Assembly (NCBI RefSeq): GCF_002943425.1
Contig: NZ_PTRA01000001.1
Coordinates: forward strand, 3,596,001 to 3,660,000
DNA from: Siphonobacter curvatus
Lineage (GTDB): Bacteria; Bacteroidota; Bacteroidia; Cytophagales; Spirosomataceae
DNA length: 64,000 nt
Direction of reading: 5' to 3'
Made by a program: the position numbers and the translations under genes. Every line of letters starts with the position of its first letter. Positions within the stretch are counted from its first letter, which is position 1. Positions 8,880-18,395 of this stretch are shown one piece after another. Below the pieces are notes generated by a model. The model made no database searches. It was given only the letters and a program-made list of their open reading frames with translations, and was not told the origin of the DNA.

Positions 8880-9671
8880 ATGAACTTTGAGATAAAAACC
8901 GGCGAGGATCTTTTCCTGATTGTGGTTCTCTGCTGCCTGATCTTAGGAGCGTTGGCTCTGATGGTCACGACGCTTCATTTGTATTTGACCGTTAAACAGG
9001 CTTTCCCTGATTCGTCTAAAAAAGAAGTCGACGAGCCCTATCAATACAGCAGTCTCTGGCACCGGATCATGGGGCTTCGTCCTACGGCCATGAATGACCA
9101 GCTAATGCTCGAACACGCTCCCGACGGCATTCAGGAATTGGATAACCCAACGCCGGGATGGTTTATGGCTCTGTTCTACGGTACCATCGTTTGTGCCATC
9201 GGCTACATGCTCTACTACCACGTGCTTGGCCCCGGTGATGTGATGAATCAGGAGTATACCGCCGAGATGGCCGTTGCCGAGAAAGCCCACGAAGAATACC
9301 TGAAAAAATTTGCCAATTCGGTTAACGAGTCGAACGTGACGATCCTACGCGATGAAAAAGCAATCGAAGCGGGTAAGAAAATCTTCGATCAGAATTGTAC
9401 GGCCTGTCACGGAGCGGCGGGAGAAGGAAAGGTAGGTCCGAACCTGACGGATAACTACTGGTTGCACGGTGGTACGATCAACGCCGTATTCAAAACTATT
9501 GCCGAAGGTGTTCCCGACAAGGGTATGCTTTCCTGGAAAAAACAGTTGAACCCCATTCAGATTCAACAGGTATCCAGCTATATTTTTTCCTTACAGGGTA
9601 CTAAACCGGCCGGAGCCAAAGAGCCTCAGGGAGAGGAAGTAAAGACGGCTCCTGACGTTGCCAAACGCTAA
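8880..9671 (+). CDS. ccoP: cbb3 oxidase cytochrome c subunit CcoP
   Basis: This 263-residue subunit carries electrons into the CcoNO core. It has two membrane helices (about residues 9-35 and 95-117), a linker between them, and one periplasmic cytochrome c domain with CTACHGAAGEG near residue 173 and a Met ligand in the GMLSW region near 213. Proteobacterial CcoP has two hemes; a single heme is normal for Bacteroidota. The C-terminal about 20 residues are polar and charged. ccoG starts five bases after the stop. Confidence 0.94.
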   Translation: MNFEIKTGEDLFLIVVLCCLILGALALMVTTLHLYLTVKQAFPDSSKKEVDEPYQYSSLWHRIMGLRPTAMNDQLMLEHAPDGIQELDNPTPGWFMALFYGTIVCAIGYMLYYHVLGPGDVMNQEYTAEMAVAEKAHEEYLKKFANSVNESNVTILRDEKAIEAGKKIFDQNCTACHGAAGEGKVGPNLTDNYWLHGGTINAVFKTIAEGVPDKGMLSWKKQLNPIQIQQVSSYIFSLQGTKPAGAKEPQGEEVKTAPDVAKR

Positions 9672-9676
9672 AGTTT

Positions 9677-11062
9677 ATGTTTACCATACAAGAGGATAGG
9701 GAATTGCTTGCCCACGGGGCGGTCTCGGGTCAGCGAAAGTATCCCCGCTGGCCCGAAGGCGGCCGCCTGTTGCGGTGGCGGGAAATCGTAGCGGGCCTCC
9801 TGCTACTGATTCTTTTTGGCCTCCCCTGGCTGGAGATTGAGGGGCATCCGCTGTTTCTGTTCAATGTACTCGAACGTCAGTTTATCTTCTTTGGGGTCCC
9901 TTTCTGGCCGCAGGATTTTCACCTGGTAGCCCTGGGTCTACTGGCGTTCATTGTTTTCATTATCGTGTTTACGGTGGCCTTCGGACGCCTCTGGTGCGGC
10001 TGGGCCTGTCCGCAAACGATTTTTATGGAAATGGTTTTCCGGCGAATCGAACAGTGGATTGAAGGCGACTTTAAAGCTCAACAACGTTTAACGGCCGCTC
10101 CCTGGACCGCCGAAAAAATCCGGAAACGCGTACTCAAACACGGTCTATTTTTCCTTATCGCTTTTGCCATTTCGAATACTTTTCTGGCGTATGTTATTGG
10201 CAAGGATGAATTAATTCAGATTCAAACCGATAACCCGGCTAATCATTTAGGCGGACTGGCGGCTCTGCTGATCTTCACGCTGATTTTTTATTTCGTATTT
10301 GCCCGGTTACGGGAAATTGTTTGCGTGGTCATCTGCCCCTACGGACGGTTACAAGGCGTTTTACTCGATAAAAAATCCATCGTCGTCGCCTATGATTACG
10401 TACGGGGCGAGCCCCGTGGAAAACTGCGAAAGCAGTCTGCAGAAGTCAAAGGCGATTGCGTGGATTGCTCCCTCTGCGTACAGGTTTGTCCGACGGGCAT
10501 TGACATTCGCAAGGGTACGCAACTGGAATGCATCAACTGTACCGCCTGTATTGACGCCTGCGACGGCGTGATGGATAAAATCAATAAGCCGCAGGGGCTG
10601 ATTCGATACGCTTCGCAGGAAGGTATCGAGCAAGGAAAGAAATTCCAGTTTACGGGTCGACTTAAAGCCTATACGCTGGTTCTGATTCTTTTACTGGGCG
10701 GCTTGGGCTATCTGCTCCTGACCCGGAAAGCCATCGAAACAACGGTACTGCGAGCTTCGGGACTTACCTTTCAGAAGCAGGCTGACGGTCAGATTTCTAA
10801 TCTGTATACGGTGGAAGTACTCAACAAAACATTCAAGCCGGTTGCGTTAGAATTTAAAGTCAAAAATCCGGGCTTCTCGTTACAGTACGTAGGCCAGCCC
10901 CTACAAACGGCACAGCCGGGTACGTTTACCAAAAGCTCTTTCTTTTTACTGACGCCCGCGAAAGGCATTCAGGAAAATAAAACACCGCTGACGATTGAGG
11001 TACGGGCGAACGGTCAGCTGATGCAGGAAGTAAAAACGAATTTCATGGGTCCGGTTTTGTAG
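9677..11062 (+). CDS. ccoG: Cytochrome oxidase accessory ferredoxin CcoG/FixG
   Basis: CcoG is a membrane iron-sulfur protein that, in studied bacteria, reduces copper for cbb3 oxidase assembly. The 461-residue product has membrane segments around residues 35-55, 85-107, 155-175 and 195-215, the family motif RLWCGWACPQT near 108, and two 4Fe-4S binding stretches, CVDCSLCVQVCP near 260 and CINCTACIDAC near 285. A last helix near 330-350 is followed by a periplasmic domain. The tight spacing to ccoP and ccoH indicates one transcript. Confidence 0.95.
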   Translation: MFTIQEDRELLAHGAVSGQRKYPRWPEGGRLLRWREIVAGLLLLILFGLPWLEIEGHPLFLFNVLERQFIFFGVPFWPQDFHLVALGLLAFIVFIIVFTVAFGRLWCGWACPQTIFMEMVFRRIEQWIEGDFKAQQRLTAAPWTAEKIRKRVLKHGLFFLIAFAISNTFLAYVIGKDELIQIQTDNPANHLGGLAALLIFTLIFYFVFARLREIVCVVICPYGRLQGVLLDKKSIVVAYDYVRGEPRGKLRKQSAEVKGDCVDCSLCVQVCPTGIDIRKGTQLECINCTACIDACDGVMDKINKPQGLIRYASQEGIEQGKKFQFTGRLKAYTLVLILLLGGLGYLLLTRKAIETTVLRASGLTFQKQADGQISNLYTVEVLNKTFKPVALEFKVKNPGFSLQYVGQPLQTAQPGTFTKSSFFLLTPAKGIQENKTPLTIEVRANGQLMQEVKTNFMGPVL

Positions 11063-11137
11063 TTTTTAGGAAAGAACATCCTTTTCCTGAAAACAGAAAA
11101 CCACTAACCGCAGCGGCGTACCGCTGAACACTAAGTT

Positions 11138-11563
11138 ATGAACTGGGGCAAATCCATTATTCTGGCCTTTATACTCTTCGGTAGTTTCATTGGTTTTCTG
11201 GTCTATCGAATGATGCGTACGCAGGTAGATCTGGTACGACCTGATTACTATCAAACGGAAATGGCCTACCAACAGCAAATAGACCGCGTAGCTCATACTA
11301 AGACTGCCAAAGAGCTAGTCACCATGCAGTACCGTCCGCAAAAGCAGCAGGTACAATTTTCCGTACCGAATACGGTACAGGAAGGCAAGATTCAGTTCTT
11401 CCGCCCTTCTGATGCGAAGCTGGACTTCACCGTAGCCGTGCGACCCGGTGCCGCTGCCCAGACCATTTCCACCGAAACCCTAAAAACGGGTTACTGGCGA
11501 GTAAAAGTCACCTGGTCGGACGGTAACCAGGAGTATTACACCGAAGAAGAAATCATTATTTGA
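11138..11563 (+). CDS. ccoH: FixH/CcoH family oxidase assembly protein
   Basis: The 141-residue product has one N-terminal membrane helix (residues 5-25, SIILAFILFGSFIGFLVYRM) and a periplasmic domain that fits FixH. The stretch VRPDYYQTEMAYQQQID after the helix is typical of the family. FixH acts in cbb3 assembly, in association with CcoI in rhizobia. Its place between ccoG and the SafE-like gene supports the call. Confidence 0.85.
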   Translation: MNWGKSIILAFILFGSFIGFLVYRMMRTQVDLVRPDYYQTEMAYQQQIDRVAHTKTAKELVTMQYRPQKQQVQFSVPNTVQEGKIQFFRPSDAKLDFTVAVRPGAAAQTISTETLKTGYWRVKVTWSDGNQEYYTEEEIII

Positions 11564-11644
11564 GCGAATAGCTGATAACGTTTAGAGGATAACTGAAAAT
11601 GTCTTTAGCCAGTCCTCTAGCATCGCTATTTTTTACCCATTCCC

Positions 11645-12313
11645 ATGGTTCTTGCCTTTCTCACCGGACTTCTTTCCAGCATTCACTGCGTCGGCATGTG
11701 TGGCCCAATTGCGCTGGCCTTGCCCGTGGGTGGCTTGTCGGAAGGACGGATGCTACTGGCTCGACTGAGTTACAACCTGGCCCGAACGCTGAGTTACGGG
11801 TTATTGGGTTTACTGGTGGGATTTGTGGGCGAACGCGTATCCATTCTCGGCTGGCAACAATACCTTTCGCTGCTGGCGGGAGTACTGATGGCAGGCTTCG
11901 TCCTAGCTGATCGCTGGATTGGCTTTAGTCCCTTCGTTCGACTGAAATCAACCTTTAGTAAGCTACTACAGCAGAAAACTTGGGTGGCGTATGTGGGCGT
12001 TGGGTTTATCAACGGCTGGTTGCCCTGCGGGATGGTCTACGTAGCCTTAGCCGGAGCCTTGGCGACTGCTACTCCCGTTCAAGGTATGCTCTGGATGTTG
12101 GCGTATGGGGCAGGCACCATTCCGGCGATGCTGGCCGTGGGCTGGATTTGGCAGTGGGTGAGTTTACCCGTACGCCGAACCTTGAATCGCTGGGTCCCCG
12201 TACTGACGCTGGCGATTGCCTTGCTGTTTGTCTGGCGGGGGTTGGGACTGAATTTGCCGTCTCGTCCGGGATTGCCTTCGGCGGCGGGGGTTCCGGTTTG
12301 TCATGAAAAGTAG
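11645..12313 (+). CDS. SafE/TauE-like membrane protein of the cbb3 cluster
   Basis: The 222-residue product has about six membrane helices. The N-terminal LLSSIHCVGMCGP motif and the later INGWLPCGMVY motif are the paired cysteine signatures of the SafE-type family found at the end of many cbb3 operons. A role in copper or heme handling for the oxidase is likely but not established. The final codons and TAG stop lie inside a REP sequence (12310-12360), so the element may have set the C-terminus. Confidence 0.83.
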   Translation: MVLAFLTGLLSSIHCVGMCGPIALALPVGGLSEGRMLLARLSYNLARTLSYGLLGLLVGFVGERVSILGWQQYLSLLAGVLMAGFVLADRWIGFSPFVRLKSTFSKLLQQKTWVAYVGVGFINGWLPCGMVYVALAGALATATPVQGMLWMLAYGAGTIPAMLAVGWIWQWVSLPVRRTLNRWVPVLTLAIALLFVWRGLGLNLPSRPGLPSAAGVPVCHEK

Positions 12314-12360
12314 GCACAACCTACTAATTTGAACATCCGTAGCGGATGCTGCGGATAACG
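12310..12360 (+). repeat. REP element, copy A
   Basis: The unit reads GTAGGCACAACCTAC, then TAATTTGAAC, then ATCCGTAGCGGATGC and a CGGATAACG tail. It contains two small dyads, GTAGG/CCTAC and ATCCG/CGGAT. The same order occurs at 30292-30342 and inverted at 30456-30499. It begins at the TAG stop of the upstream gene. Confidence 0.82.
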
Positions 12361-12384
12361 GGGTTTGCTAAGCCTCGCTTCAAC

Positions 12385-12522
12385 CAACAAAAATTAAATT
12401 ACCTGCATCAGAATCCGGTAGTGGCCGGGTGGGTCGATACCCCTGAACATTTCCTCTACAGCAGTGCCCGGGATTATACCGGATTTGGAAAAGGATTACT
12501 GGACATTCTATTTCTTTTCTGA
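12385..12522 (+). pseudogene. Remnant of REP-associated tyrosine transposase (RAYT)
   Basis: This frame translates as QQKLNYLHQNPVVAGWV, then about 22 residues including HFLYSSARDYTG, and stops at TGA 12520. LNYLHQNPV and YSSARDY are hallmark C-terminal motifs of IS200-like Y1 transposases of the RAYT group. The N-terminal part with the HUH motif and catalytic tyrosine is absent, since safE ends only 71 bases upstream, so this is a decayed fragment. It lies directly beside REP copy A, which fits the known link between RAYT enzymes and REPs. Confidence 0.82.
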
Positions 12523-12621
12523 TCACTTCGCTAAATGAGCCTAGGCCATCCTGAAGGCTCACGATTAAGCAGAGCAGAACCGTTCTTTCAGTACTCCCTT
12601 CAAAGTATTGAAAACAGCGGA

Positions 12622-12629
12622 TAACTTTG
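12622..12629 (+). promoter_or_regulatory. -7 promoter element TAACTTTG
   Basis: TAACTTTG fits the Bacteroidota -7 consensus TAnnTTTG and lies 33 bases before the start of the DinB-fold gene. No clear -33 TTTG is present at the expected distance. Confidence 0.45.
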
Positions 12630-12662
12630 TCCTGATGCTTCCGCCTATTAGCTCTCATTGCC

Positions 12663-13529
12663 ATGCCTGACTCCCTACTCAGCCGTCCGTTACCAGCCCT
12701 GACGTATCCTACGACTATCCTCCTTGAAAAGCTACGCAAGCTTGATCAACTTTTGCTGGACCTCCTGGAATCACTCACTCCTCAGGAATGGCAGGCCCAG
12801 ACCGTAGCCAGACGCTGGAAAGTAAAAGATGTCGCCGCTCACTTACTGGATGGTAACATTCGCATCCTGTCTTCGTTGCGGGATGAGTATCAGGGCGAAA
12901 GTCCTGATATTCGCTCCTACCAGGATTTGCTGAATTTTCTGAATGGACTCAATGCGGATTGGGTAAAGGCTATGAAACGGGTTAGTCCGCAGGTACTGAT
13001 CCTGCTCCACCGGATCACGGGACCAATGTACTGCGACTATTACGCCTCCCTCGATCCGCAGGCAAAAGCCACTTTTTCCGTAGCCTGGGCCGGTGAAGAA
13101 GAAAGTCAGAACTGGATGCACATCGCTCGGGAATACACCGAAAAATGGCTGCATCAACAGCAAATACGAGCCGCCCTACAGAAACCGGGCTTACTGACGC
13201 AGGAATTTTTTCACCCTTTTATCGATGTCTTTATGTATGGCCTGCCCCATACGTACCGAAATGTACAAGCATCCGAAGCAACAACCCTTAAAGTCACCAT
13301 CACGACCGAGATCGGCGGTAGCTGGTATCTGATTCGGCGGAAGGACTACTGGCAACTCGAACGTAACCCGCAACCGCACTGGGATACCGAAGTGACCCTA
13401 ACCCCGGAAGTAGCCTGGCCTCTGTTTTCAAAAAGTATACGCCCACCTGAGCTCAGTAGTGGCGTGACCATTACTGGCGATGCGACTTTGGGAAAGGTGG
13501 CTCTGGAGATGGTTTCGGTGATGGCGTAA
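12663..13529 (+). CDS. DinB-fold protein, maleylpyruvate isomerase N-terminal type
   Basis: The 288-residue product has an N-terminal four-helix DinB-like domain with VKDVAAHLLDGN near residue 57, the usual start of the metal site in maleylpyruvate-isomerase-like proteins, and HIAREYTEKWLHQQQI near 152 as the second metal-ligand helix. The C-terminal third is beta-rich, as in the family's sterol-carrier-like domain. Members often act as thiol-dependent transferases, but the substrate is unknown here. It ends nine bases from the end of a convergent gene. Confidence 0.7.
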   Translation: MPDSLLSRPLPALTYPTTILLEKLRKLDQLLLDLLESLTPQEWQAQTVARRWKVKDVAAHLLDGNIRILSSLRDEYQGESPDIRSYQDLLNFLNGLNADWVKAMKRVSPQVLILLHRITGPMYCDYYASLDPQAKATFSVAWAGEEESQNWMHIAREYTEKWLHQQQIRAALQKPGLLTQEFFHPFIDVFMYGLPHTYRNVQASEATTLKVTITTEIGGSWYLIRRKDYWQLERNPQPHWDTEVTLTPEVAWPLFSKSIRPPELSSGVTITGDATLGKVALEMVSVMA

Positions 13530-13538
13530 ACGCCTCGT

Positions 13539-14465
13539 TTACTTTCGCTTAAAGGTGCGAGCAATGCGTTTAAAGATGACCAAGTTCGCTTCCGGTTGTT
13601 CAGTGGTCATGCCGACCAGGATATAATACCCGCCCTCCTCTGGAAAAAGCATCGCTTGGTACACCAATTGTGGTTTGCCTTCGTGGCTTTTGCCACTGGC
13701 TCGTATTTCATAGCCATCCAATCCATCAATCTGAATGGGCTGCACCTCTTTTACTTGGCTAGCCTGACCGCCGGGTAAACTTTTCAGCCGTTGAATGGCG
13801 TACGCTTTTCGGTCCGCTATTGGTTCTACCCTATTCATCGCCGTTCCAACCATCAGCATTGGTTTGACTGAAGGAAGTTTCCCATCCGTTGTATAAACGA
13901 GACTTCCTACCATGTACTTCGCTATTTTGAATTCACTTTTGCTTACGTCTACCGTAAAGGGAGCCGCAGCCAGAGGATCGTCCTCTTGATTAACATTATA
14001 GGTAGTCGTGAGTAGAGCCTGACGGATGTCTTTCTCAATGTTTTTATGAGCCTCCGGATAAATTCCATTGACTAATACGGTAACCTCCGAATTGCCGAAA
14101 ATTAGCATCTGCTTCAGGTATTGGGTGGTGCCTAAGGACTGACTCACGGTGATGTAAGCAGCAGGTGCCTGCTGGAACGTCATTTCTTTTTTTTCCAGTA
14201 AGGTCATTCCGCGGGTGCGTAACGCATCTGCCGTAAACCCATCGATGAGGGTCTGAGCCGCGGTGCTTAGCTCCGTAACCATAATGGAAGCCTGTATCTC
14301 TGCCTTTTGAAAGCCACTAAAATTTGTAGCGACGTCAAATCCGGCGGGTGGAATCATACTGCATTTGGTTCCCGGAATAGCTTGTCGTTCGGGATTTTGC
14401 CCTGAAACAACACGGATAACTGTAAAAAAAGTAAGCAGAAAAAAATAAAACGCCCTTCTTTTCAT
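13539..14465 (-). CDS. Secreted protein of unknown function
   Basis: The 308-residue product starts with a clear signal peptide (MKRRAFYFFLLTFFTVIRVV, cleavage likely after SGQ). The mature part appears to contain two related halves, each with a run of beta strands (for example SMIPPAGFDVATNFSGFQ near 36 and QLVYQAMLFPEEGGYYILVG near 270). This suggests a DcrB/PsbP-like fold, but I cannot name a family firmly. It is the last gene of a three-gene minus-strand group with the small protein at 14535 and the NFACT gene. Confidence 0.6.
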   Translation of the reverse strand: MKRRAFYFFLLTFFTVIRVVSGQNPERQAIPGTKCSMIPPAGFDVATNFSGFQKAEIQASIMVTELSTAAQTLIDGFTADALRTRGMTLLEKKEMTFQQAPAAYITVSQSLGTTQYLKQMLIFGNSEVTVLVNGIYPEAHKNIEKDIRQALLTTTYNVNQEDDPLAAAPFTVDVSKSEFKIAKYMVGSLVYTTDGKLPSVKPMLMVGTAMNRVEPIADRKAYAIQRLKSLPGGQASQVKEVQPIQIDGLDGYEIRASGKSHEGKPQLVYQAMLFPEEGGYYILVGMTTEQPEANLVIFKRIARTFKRK

Positions 14466-14534
14466 TAGACCTAATTGGATTAATACAGATAACCGTAAAT
14501 CACGTATGCCTTTCAGCTAAACACACGGGCTACT

Positions 14535-14930
14535 TCATTTTTCCAGTACATTCTGAAACGAAACCTCTCCCATCCCATTTTTTTCGTATTTCGCCAAGGG
14601 CTGGAACGTATCATCAAAAGGCGTTTCTCCCGGTTGTAATACTGTGGGTACAGCACTTCCGGTTTTGAAGAAATAAACCGTCGTCATACCGTATTTGGTA
14701 TGCGGCATAAAATCGCCGTATTGCTTCATTTCGCTCCACAACGTATCGTCTACCGTTACGGCATACATGCGTTTGATGGGACCCGTGTTATTCTCATTCC
14801 GGTACAACGCGACTTCCTTAAAATTTCCTTTCAAATCCTGTACGCCGGGTTGCGAGATGGCGTTATACACCATGTAAGCCATCAAGATAAGAATGGCTCC
14901 TATGAACAGATATTTTAGTTGCTTACTCAT
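14535..14930 (-). CDS. Membrane-anchored hypothetical protein
   Basis: The 131-residue product has one N-terminal membrane helix (residues 7-26, YLFIGAILILMAYMVYNAIS) and a soluble domain outside the membrane. It has no cysteine lipobox and no recognised motif. The start lies 23 bases after the end of the NFACT gene, so the two are probably co-transcribed. Function unknown. Confidence 0.6.
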   Translation of the reverse strand: MSKQLKYLFIGAILILMAYMVYNAISQPGVQDLKGNFKEVALYRNENNTGPIKRMYAVTVDDTLWSEMKQYGDFMPHTKYGMTTVYFFKTGSAVPTVLQPGETPFDDTFQPLAKYEKNGMGEVSFQNVLEK

Positions 14931-14953
14931 CTGATTTTCAATTAGTCAATTCC

Positions 14954-16519
14954 TTAGGCTTTCGGCTCCACCATCACCACTTCTTCTTTTTCTACGATCA
15001 CTTGGCCTTCCTGTAAATCGCGGGTTTTCCGGACGAATTTCTTCGGCGTTACAATCACCGGACACAGCGTATCGTTGCGTCGTTTGGAGTAGTACGCCGC
15101 CAGTTGAGCCGCCCGCTCAATCACCGGATTTGGAAAGCGTTTACCCGCCTGATGCCGAATGATAACGTGCGAACCCGTTACATCACGGGCGTGCAGCCAC
15201 AGGTCCTCTTTGCGGGTATATCGCTGGGTAAGCAGGTCGTTGTTCTTCGCGTTTTTACCCACGAAAATTTCGAATCCCTGGTATTCGTAGCGTTTAAAGA
15301 GCGTCGCCGCTGAGACATCGGGCTTTTCGATTTTGTCGAGGCCACTCGTTTTCAGATATTTCCGCAGCTCCTTCAGCGTTTCGATGGATTCCACTTTTGC
15401 GATCTGAGCGTCATATTCGGCCATTTCCCGCTCCCGCACGTCCAGGGCTTCCATGAGGTGTTCGACTTCGATCTTCTCGTTTTTCGACTTTCGATAGTAC
15501 GATTCCGCGTTTCTTTGCGGCGACAAATCGGGCTTGAGTCGAATCGTTACGGGCTGATCGCGGTAGAAATCGTGCAGCTCTATGGACTCGGCCCGCTCGG
15601 GAATCTGGTGCAGATTCGCCATCAGGATGTGGCCGACTTCCTCGTGCTTGATGGCCTTTTCCATCTCGTCGAGCTTTTCGTACACCGAGTCTACGTACTG
15701 CTGCGTTTTCTGTTTCCGCTTCTGTAAAGCCCGGACAATCTGCCCCTTTTCCCGGTCAAATACATTGATTCGCGAATAGGCATAGTAAAAGCCATTGGCC
15801 GCCTCAATGGGATCGGTAAAGGATTTCTCGGCGTCGTCGGGTAGCAGCGTCAGTACGGGCTGGTACTCCACCGTTTTGATGTAATACGTCGGATTTTCCA
15901 GATAGCCGCGTACCTGCTCCACCAGAGCCCATTTCTCATCAATGGTTTTTGAACGGTACCCCTGCCGGTCCAGCCAGGCGGTGACATCTTTGCCAAACGT
16001 GGGAAAGAGCTTTCGCCAGTCACCATTGGCCTGATCAAAGGCTTCGCGGCTCTGATCCAGCGGTCGATCCAGCGTGGTGATGTCCAGCTTTTCGTCCGTT
16101 ACGAGCTTGTTGTGGAAGAGATCCACCACCGACGTTCCTTGGACCAATACCAGATTGGAGCGATTGCCAAAGAGCTTGAAGACTAAATGAAAATCATCCG
16201 CAAAATCAATGGAAAAGGCCCGCTCGTTCAGGTATTGCCGAACGCCCAGAATGGGTTTGTCGAGTAATTCAGAGAATAAATCAACCGTATTTTTTCCCGC
16301 CCGTCGAAAGTCCTCGGGAAAGTTTAAGGCCACAAAATCAGGCCGGATGGTGGCTCGTATGTAAAAATCCCGTCGCTTTCGCCACTGCTTCTCCGCCGGA
16401 CAAAACCCCAGCACCAATTCATCTTTTTCCTGCGAAAAACACTCCGCCAGAACCAAGCCTTCGAGCTGGGCTTCGATCTCCCGGGAGAGCTGACGAAGAA
16501 AGTAGTAGTTGCTTTGCAT
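14954..16519 (-). CDS. NFACT family ribosome quality-control protein (RqcH-like)
   Basis: The 521-residue product has the NFACT-N DNA-glycosylase-like domain, a central coiled coil (about residues 250-400), and a C-terminal NFACT-R domain with DLWLHARDVTGSHVIIR near 455. In Bacillus, RqcH binds stalled 50S subunits and adds C-terminal alanine tails. Older annotations call the family fibronectin-binding. The ATG at 16519 gives the natural start MQSNYYFLRQL; a longer open frame begins at 16567. It is divergent from the ABC ATPase gene with 77 bases between starts. Confidence 0.85.
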   Translation of the reverse strand: MQSNYYFLRQLSREIEAQLEGLVLAECFSQEKDELVLGFCPAEKQWRKRRDFYIRATIRPDFVALNFPEDFRRAGKNTVDLFSELLDKPILGVRQYLNERAFSIDFADDFHLVFKLFGNRSNLVLVQGTSVVDLFHNKLVTDEKLDITTLDRPLDQSREAFDQANGDWRKLFPTFGKDVTAWLDRQGYRSKTIDEKWALVEQVRGYLENPTYYIKTVEYQPVLTLLPDDAEKSFTDPIEAANGFYYAYSRINVFDREKGQIVRALQKRKQKTQQYVDSVYEKLDEMEKAIKHEEVGHILMANLHQIPERAESIELHDFYRDQPVTIRLKPDLSPQRNAESYYRKSKNEKIEVEHLMEALDVREREMAEYDAQIAKVESIETLKELRKYLKTSGLDKIEKPDVSAATLFKRYEYQGFEIFVGKNAKNNDLLTQRYTRKEDLWLHARDVTGSHVIIRHQAGKRFPNPVIERAAQLAAYYSKRRNDTLCPVIVTPKKFVRKTRDLQEGQVIVEKEEVVMVEPKA

Positions 16520-16596
16520 ACCCCAAAAGTACGAACGGCCCGCCCGGAATACTGAAAGGTTTGGCAAGGGATTCGCAAAAGCTTTCTTTTGCAGGT

Positions 16597-17232
16597 ATGC
16601 TACAGGTCAAAAATTATCGGAAAGCGTACCACGGAAGGACGATTCTGCAAGTGCCCGACTGGCAGTTATTGCCGGGTATCCACTGGATTCGGGGTTCGAA
16701 CGGCTCCGGGAAAAGTACATTTTTCCGGTCCATTGCGGGTATGCTTCCCTGCCAGGGAGAAATCTGGCTGAACAATCAGTATGAAGTCAGTCGGCATTCG
16801 GTCCCGTATCGCATGCGGGTGAACTACGCCGAAGCGGAGCCGCTGTATCCGGAATATCTTTCGGCCTTTGATTTGATTTCTTTCGTGGGAAAAGCCAAGC
16901 AGTCGCCCGCCGGGCAGGTGGATTCGTTGATTGACACGCTGGAAATCCGGGAGTTCTGGAAACAGCCCGTTGGTACCTATTCCTCGGGTATGCTCAAGAA
17001 AACGTCGCTGGTGCTGGGCTTTTTGGGGCAACCCGAACTCATCATGCTGGATGAACCCCTCATTACCATCGACGACCGGGCCGTGGCCAACGTCTGTAGC
17101 CTCATTGCGACGTACCACCAGCGGGGCGTGAGTTTTCTACTGTCTTCGCACCAGGATTTTCGCCTGACCGAATTAGCCCTGGATTCTTCGTATCGGATCC
17201 AGAACCATACGCTGGTGGAAACGCCTGCCTAA
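16597..17232 (+). CDS. ABC transporter ATP-binding protein
   Basis: This 211-residue ATPase has Walker A GSNGSGKST near residue 36, signature YSSGMLKKTSL near 128 and Walker B LIMLDEP near 149, followed by a switch His in SSHQDF. The start is the ATG at 16597 (MLQVKNYRKAY). The next gene, 18 bases on, encodes a polytopic membrane protein, so the pair forms an exporter of unknown substrate, like the small CcmA- or bacteriocin-type exporters. Confidence 0.85.
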   Translation: MLQVKNYRKAYHGRTILQVPDWQLLPGIHWIRGSNGSGKSTFFRSIAGMLPCQGEIWLNNQYEVSRHSVPYRMRVNYAEAEPLYPEYLSAFDLISFVGKAKQSPAGQVDSLIDTLEIREFWKQPVGTYSSGMLKKTSLVLGFLGQPELIMLDEPLITIDDRAVANVCSLIATYHQRGVSFLLSSHQDFRLTELALDSSYRIQNHTLVETPA

Positions 17233-17250
17233 TCTTACTCGCCACCGCTC

Positions 17251-18336
17251 TTGAACGCTGTCTTTTTTCGTACGCTGGTTACCGAATTTTACCGACAAAA
17301 TTCGGGCTTCTTCCTACTGATCTTACTGATCGGTTTTAGTATCATCCGCAGCGATGACCACGTAGCCCTGTTTCGGTACGCGATGGCGTCGCCTTCTACG
17401 CTGGTGTATTACTTTATCCCCTGGATACTGTACGGATTAAAAACGCTAAGTTTCGTTCGTAGTCAGTTCCGGCATCCGGCGTATGGGTTTTTGGACCTTT
17501 GGCGGCTGGTTCCGTTTGGCACGCGTCTGAGCGGCTGGGTTACCATGCAGGCCGGACTGTTACTGCCCGTTTTTCTGTACGCGGGCTGGATGAGCGTGTA
17601 CGCTTTTCCCGGTCGCCAGTGGTCGGCTTTGGTTCTTATAGGTCTGGTTCTGCTGGGGCTCGTCATTCTACCGCTTCCACTACTGGAGCGAATGCTCCAC
17701 CATACGAGTCGGGAAGTCCGCGTGCGTACGTTCATTCGGCACTGGCCCTTACCCTACCCGCTGTATTTCATTCAGCATTTGTTCCGGCGGCAACCGCTGC
17801 TGTTACTACTAACCAAAATTTTCTCTGGATTACTGATCATGGGGGTTTGTTTGCTGTACCCCACCGACGATTACGATGAACGGCTGTTGACCATCGGTAT
17901 GCTCATCGGTGGATTGACGCAACTGGGACTGGCTCAGGAACAGTATATCTTCGAGCATGAGTATCTGCTTTTGCTGCGAAACCTGCCCCTTTCGTTCGGC
18001 AAACGGATGGGCTATCTGTTCGTACAGGGTTTGCTGCTGTTTATTCCAGAAGCCCTACTCCTGTTCCGCTACCTGCCCGCAACGGTATCGTGGCTGTACG
18101 TCGGCAAAGCCCTCTTTTTTGGAATTGGCCTTTGGTTGGCGGGTTTACACCGCCTCTACCAGAATGATAAAAGTCTGGAGAACCTTGGATCGTATGGGTT
18201 GTGGGGCTTCCCGATGGGTCTGTTGCTGATTATGTTTCAGGTGGATACGGCTCTACTGGGGCTGCTGCTGTGGGTGTACGCGGCCTGGATCAATGCCTAC
18301 CGCTACTACCGATCGGAATTTCATTTACCGCAGTAG
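17251..18336 (+). CDS. ABC transporter permease-like membrane protein
   Basis: The 361-residue product has about eight hydrophobic segments spread along its length and no soluble domain. No ATG lies between the in-frame stop at 17230 and 17251, and the first helix (SGFFLLILLIGFSIIR) begins a few residues after TTG 17251, so a TTG start is most likely. It follows the ATPase gene closely and is probably its permease. I recognise no specific transporter family. Confidence 0.72.
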   Translation: MNAVFFRTLVTEFYRQNSGFFLLILLIGFSIIRSDDHVALFRYAMASPSTLVYYFIPWILYGLKTLSFVRSQFRHPAYGFLDLWRLVPFGTRLSGWVTMQAGLLLPVFLYAGWMSVYAFPGRQWSALVLIGLVLLGLVILPLPLLERMLHHTSREVRVRTFIRHWPLPYPLYFIQHLFRRQPLLLLLTKIFSGLLIMGVCLLYPTDDYDERLLTIGMLIGGLTQLGLAQEQYIFEHEYLLLLRNLPLSFGKRMGYLFVQGLLLFIPEALLLFRYLPATVSWLYVGKALFFGIGLWLAGLHRLYQNDKSLENLGSYGLWGFPMGLLLIMFQVDTALLGLLLWVYAAWINAYRYYRSEFHLPQ

Positions 18337-18395
18337 TTGCTTTCCTTTTGGCTGGCCAATCGTAACTTGGGGTTTGTAAGCTCTTCCCAATTTCT